Positions 36,114-38,421 of a stretch of 38,421 nucleotides of DNA are shown one piece after another; the first letter of the stretch is position 1, and every line of letters begins with the position of its first letter. The stretch covers positions 1 through 38,421 of the forward strand of contig JANQRA010000021.1 of NCBI GenBank assembly GCA_028284765.1. Direction: 5' to 3'. This DNA is from Acidimicrobiia bacterium (GTDB lineage Bacteria > Actinomycetota > Acidimicrobiia > Spongiisociales > ZC4RG35). Position numbers and translations under genes: made by a program. The notes beneath the pieces are model-generated. The model saw only the letters and a program-made list of their open reading frames with translations, had not been told where the DNA came from and searched no databases.

Positions 36114-37318
36114 GACTTGCTGAACCAAACTGAAACCTCCTGGAGCGGCACCTCGGCACGCTCTTCATCTGTCTGCACGTCGACCAGGTAGCCATCGCCG
36201 CGAAACACCAGCACTACGGGTGCACCAAGTCGCCTGGCGGTCCTGAATTGAGCCTTGACCGAGCGGCCCTCCAAATCCAAGTCGATCCGAAGACCGTCTT
36301 TCCTCAGTTGATTTGCGGCCTGCAAGCCCTGCTCCGGCCCGACTTCGGAGACCAGATAGGCGTCGAGGTGCGTCTTCTCAGGATCGCCAAGGGCAAGCAT
36401 GATTCGATCCAGACCCAATGCAAACCCCACGCCTGGTGTACTCCGGCCGCCGAGTACCTCCGCCAAGCCGTCATATCGACCTCCCCCACCGAGTGCGTTT
36501 TGTGCCGTGTCCAGACCGGTTCCGACGTATTCGAACGCAGTTTGCGTGTAGTAGTCCAAGCCGCGCACCAGCTTTGGGTCTTCCGAGTAGGCCACATCGA
36601 GATCTCCAAGCGCCTGCTTCACTCCGGAGTAGTGGACTTCACAGTTATCACAGAGGTAGTCCGTGGTTTTGGGAGCGTCATCGAGCTTCGGTCCATCTGC
36701 CTTCGAATCAAGAACCCGAAGTGGATTCACCTCAATCAGACGGACCGAGTCGCTTGTGAGGTCGGCTTTGCGTTGGTTGAGAAACCCACGCAGCGCCTTG
36801 TAGTAGGCCGGACGACAGCAACCGTCGCCGACCGAATTGATCCTCACCTCGAGTTCGGTGATCCCCAACTCTGTCAGGTAGCTCTTGCCGCACTCGATTA
36901 CCTCGGCATCCGCTAGTGGACCGGGGACACCCAGGTACTCAATGCCGACTTGATAGAACTGTCTGCGTCTCCCTGCCTGGGGGCGCTCGTAACGAAAGAA
37001 GGGACCGGAGTATGCGCCCTTGAACGCCCCTTGCATCCCTGAGTCGAGGTAGGCCCTCACCACGCCCGCTGTACCCTCGGGTCTCAGCGTTACAGACCTC
37101 CCACCATTGTCCTCGAAGGTGTACATCTGCTTGGTTACCACTTCCGACGTGTCTCCGACTCCCCTCTCGAACAGGTCGGTTGCTTCGAAAGTCGGCGTCT
37201 GGATCAGCGAATACCCGTACCTCGCGGACCACTCTTCCCAAAGACCGAGCGCATCCCGCCATGCCTGCGACCGGGGCATGATGAGGTCATCTGTTCCTTT
37301 GGGTGGCTGAAAGCTCAT
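36110..37318 (-). CDS. hisS: Histidine--tRNA ligase
   Basis: Class II synthetase of 402 residues. It begins MSFQPPKGTDDLIMPRSQAW. It has motif 2 region FFRYERPQAGRRRQFYQVG, the histidine-binding segment LVRGLDYYTQTAFEYV, and motif 3 GVGFALGLDRIMLAL. An anticodon-binding domain closes the protein. The ATG at 37318 lies 46 nt after the upstream MBL hydrolase gene. That spacer shows neither a promoter nor a strong ribosome binding site. Confidence 0.97.
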   Translation of the reverse strand: MSFQPPKGTDDLIMPRSQAWRDALGLWEEWSARYGYSLIQTPTFEATDLFERGVGDTSEVVTKQMYTFEDNGGRSVTLRPEGTAGVVRAYLDSGMQGAFKGAYSGPFFRYERPQAGRRRQFYQVGIEYLGVPGPLADAEVIECGKSYLTELGITELEVRINSVGDGCCRPAYYKALRGFLNQRKADLTSDSVRLIEVNPLRVLDSKADGPKLDDAPKTTDYLCDNCEVHYSGVKQALGDLDVAYSEDPKLVRGLDYYTQTAFEYVGTGLDTAQNALGGGGRYDGLAEVLGGRSTPGVGFALGLDRIMLALGDPEKTHLDAYLVSEVGPEQGLQAANQLRKDGLRIDLDLEGRSVKAQFRTARRLGAPVVLVFRGDGYLVDVQTDEERAEVPLQEVSVWFSKS

Positions 37319-37364
37319 TGGCCTGCGAGGTTAACGACGACCCTGCGGATTCTCAGGTCAGTAA

Positions 37365-38015
37365 TCAGCCGGCCCACTCGCCTCTGAAGGGATTGGACTG
37401 GCGCTCCCTTCCGATCGTGGTCTCGGGGCCATGCCCCGGGAGGACACGAACCTCGTCATCAAGGGTCATCACCTGCTCCCGCATCGATTTCATGAGGTCG
37501 GGCCAGGATCCGCCGGGTAGGTCAGTCCGGCCGACACTTCCAGCAAAGAGCTGGTCACCACTGAAGAGGATCCCGTGATTTGGCTCATAGAAACAGCAGT
37601 GTCCCGGAGTGTGACCTGGCGTGTGCATCACCGAGAGTTTCAGGCCCGCCAACTCCAGGGTCTCACCGGGTATCAGGCTTTCCCGCACAACAGGAGCGTC
37701 GTACCGGCCATTCGGGAGCATCCCGAAGAGCCTTCGCAGTTGTTGTTCGGGGTGGTCGGTGAGGAAGTCGTCATCGGAGTGGATGTATGTGACGGCACCA
37801 GTCTTGTCGGCCAGTTCACCCGATCCACCCATGTGATCGATGTGACCGTGTGTGAGCAGAAGGCCGGCAACCGAGACATCGGTTTCGGCAAGGTATCGAC
37901 CCACTTCCTCGGGTTGTGGCGGTACGTCGACGACGACAGCCTGGCCACCCAGTTCGTCAGCGACGACGTAGGCGTTGGTCTCGGCAACCCATGCGGGGAT
38001 GGTCTTGACGATCAA
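37365..38015 (-). CDS. MBL-fold metallo-hydrolase (glyoxalase II-like)
   Basis: Metallo-beta-lactamase-fold hydrolase of 216 residues with a complete binuclear metal site: LTHGHIDHMGG, HTPGHTPGHCCFY, FSGDQLFAGSVGRTDLPGG and LPGHGPETTIG. The overall shape resembles hydroxyacylglutathione hydrolase-like proteins of the YcbL type. The true thioester substrate cannot be told from sequence. The start is a TTG at 38015 that overlaps the rel stop as TTGA. The same neighbour is found between relA and hisS in Mycobacterium. Confidence 0.92.
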   Translation of the reverse strand: MIVKTIPAWVAETNAYVVADELGGQAVVVDVPPQPEEVGRYLAETDVSVAGLLLTHGHIDHMGGSGELADKTGAVTYIHSDDDFLTDHPEQQLRRLFGMLPNGRYDAPVVRESLIPGETLELAGLKLSVMHTPGHTPGHCCFYEPNHGILFSGDQLFAGSVGRTDLPGGSWPDLMKSMREQVMTLDDEVRVLPGHGPETTIGRERQSNPFRGEWAG

Positions 38016-38421
38016 CCGGCTGCCGGGTCGTTGGCGAGTCTGAATGCGGTGTAGACGCCATCAACACCGCGAAGGTCTGAGATAAGGCGCGGTAACTGGG
38101 ACGGGTCAGACATCTCTACTTCGTACTTGAGTACTGCAACCCGATCTTCGCCCACCGCAGTTGAGGAAGCAGTGATGTTGCTACCGGTATCCGAAACGAC
38201 AGCTGTCACGTCCCGCAACAGACGGGCTCGATCGAGTGCCTCAACCTGTATCCAGACCACGAAGGCGGCCGCGATGTCGGAGGGCCAAGCAACGTCTACG
38301 GCCCTCTCGCGGCGTGCCACCAACGAGGCGACATTCGTGCAGTCGTCACGGTGGACTGAAACACCCCTGCCAACGGTGATGTAGCCCACGATCTGGTCGC
38401 CGGGCACTGGCGAACAACAGC
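38012..38421 (-). CDS. rel: (p)ppGpp synthetase/hydrolase Rel, C-terminal fragment (5' end outside window)
   Basis: Only the last 136 or so codons are in the window. The frame enters with CCSPVPGDQIVGYITVGRGV, the zinc-finger-like motif of long Rel/SpoT proteins, and VHRDDCTNV. A C-terminal ACT domain follows (about the last 80 residues, with RDVTAVVSDTGSNITASST). A GTG inside the motif (38407) is not the start, because the conserved CCSP lies upstream in frame. The catalytic hydrolase, synthetase and TGS domains lie beyond the edge. Confidence 0.95.
   Translation of the reverse strand, partial: CCSPVPGDQIVGYITVGRGVSVHRDDCTNVASLVARRERAVDVAWPSDIAAAFVVWIQVEALDRARLLRDVTAVVSDTGSNITASSTAVGEDRVAVLKYEVEMSDPSQLPRLISDLRGVDGVYTAFRLANDPAAG

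Overview
The window is a 38.4 kb chromosomal block. About 41 genes sit on the minus strand and none that I can support lie on the plus strand, so transcription runs from high to low coordinates. Gene content and order (rel, glyoxalase II-like, hisS; alaS, ruvX, mltG, aroE, prepilin peptidase, aroC-K-B, efp, nusB; pyrR-B-C-carA-carB-D-F, mihF, gmk, rpoZ, coaBC, metK, priA, def, fmt, rpe, rib genes; infC, rpmI, rplT, trmH, pheS) match the actinobacterial housekeeping order as I recall it from Mycobacterium. The actinobacterial integration host factor mihF and the helicase-dead PriA agree with this. GC looks to be in the high fifties by eye. Several differences from Mycobacterium (short class I PyrF, class 1B-like PyrD, a prepilin peptidase beside a PATAN/DUF4388 protein, a GGDEF-type response regulator) suggest a deep-branching actinobacterium, perhaps Acidimicrobiia; that placement is a low-confidence inference.

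Layout in transcription order. (1) 38421-37365: the 3' end of rel and an MBL hydrolase. (2) 37318-31302: hisS, aspS, alaS and ruvX. (3) 31305-24708: mltG, then shikimate genes aroE, aroC, aroK and aroB, interrupted by a PATAN-domain acidic protein and a prepilin peptidase. (4) 24666-23570: efp and an unusual NusB with an N-terminal IF2N-like domain. (5) 23569-14883: a de novo pyrimidine operon preceded by a likely PyrR-binding mRNA hairpin. (6) 14808-7455: mihF, gmk, rpoZ, coaBC, metK, priA, def, fmt and rpe. (7) 7455-3232: a response regulator with a GGDDF domain, then ribD, ribE, ribBA and ribH. (8) 3231-3001: the only sizeable non-coding gap, holding a promoter, a three-hairpin leader and an intrinsic terminator/attenuator. 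(9) 3000-93: infC (apparently AUU-started), rpmI, rplT, trmH and pheS.

Packing is extreme: 15 of 40 gene junctions are 1- or 4-nt stop/start overlaps (ATGA, GTGA, TTGA, TGATG), and five more overlap by 8-16 nt. I used these overlaps to choose several starts. I see no tRNA or rRNA genes, insertion sequences, CRISPR arrays or prophage genes. The most interesting signals are regulatory or architectural: the infC leader with mutually exclusive hairpins and an AUU start, the PyrR-binding loop next to the pyrR ribosome binding site, the IF2N-NusB fusion, and the PATAN protein with its long acidic tail.
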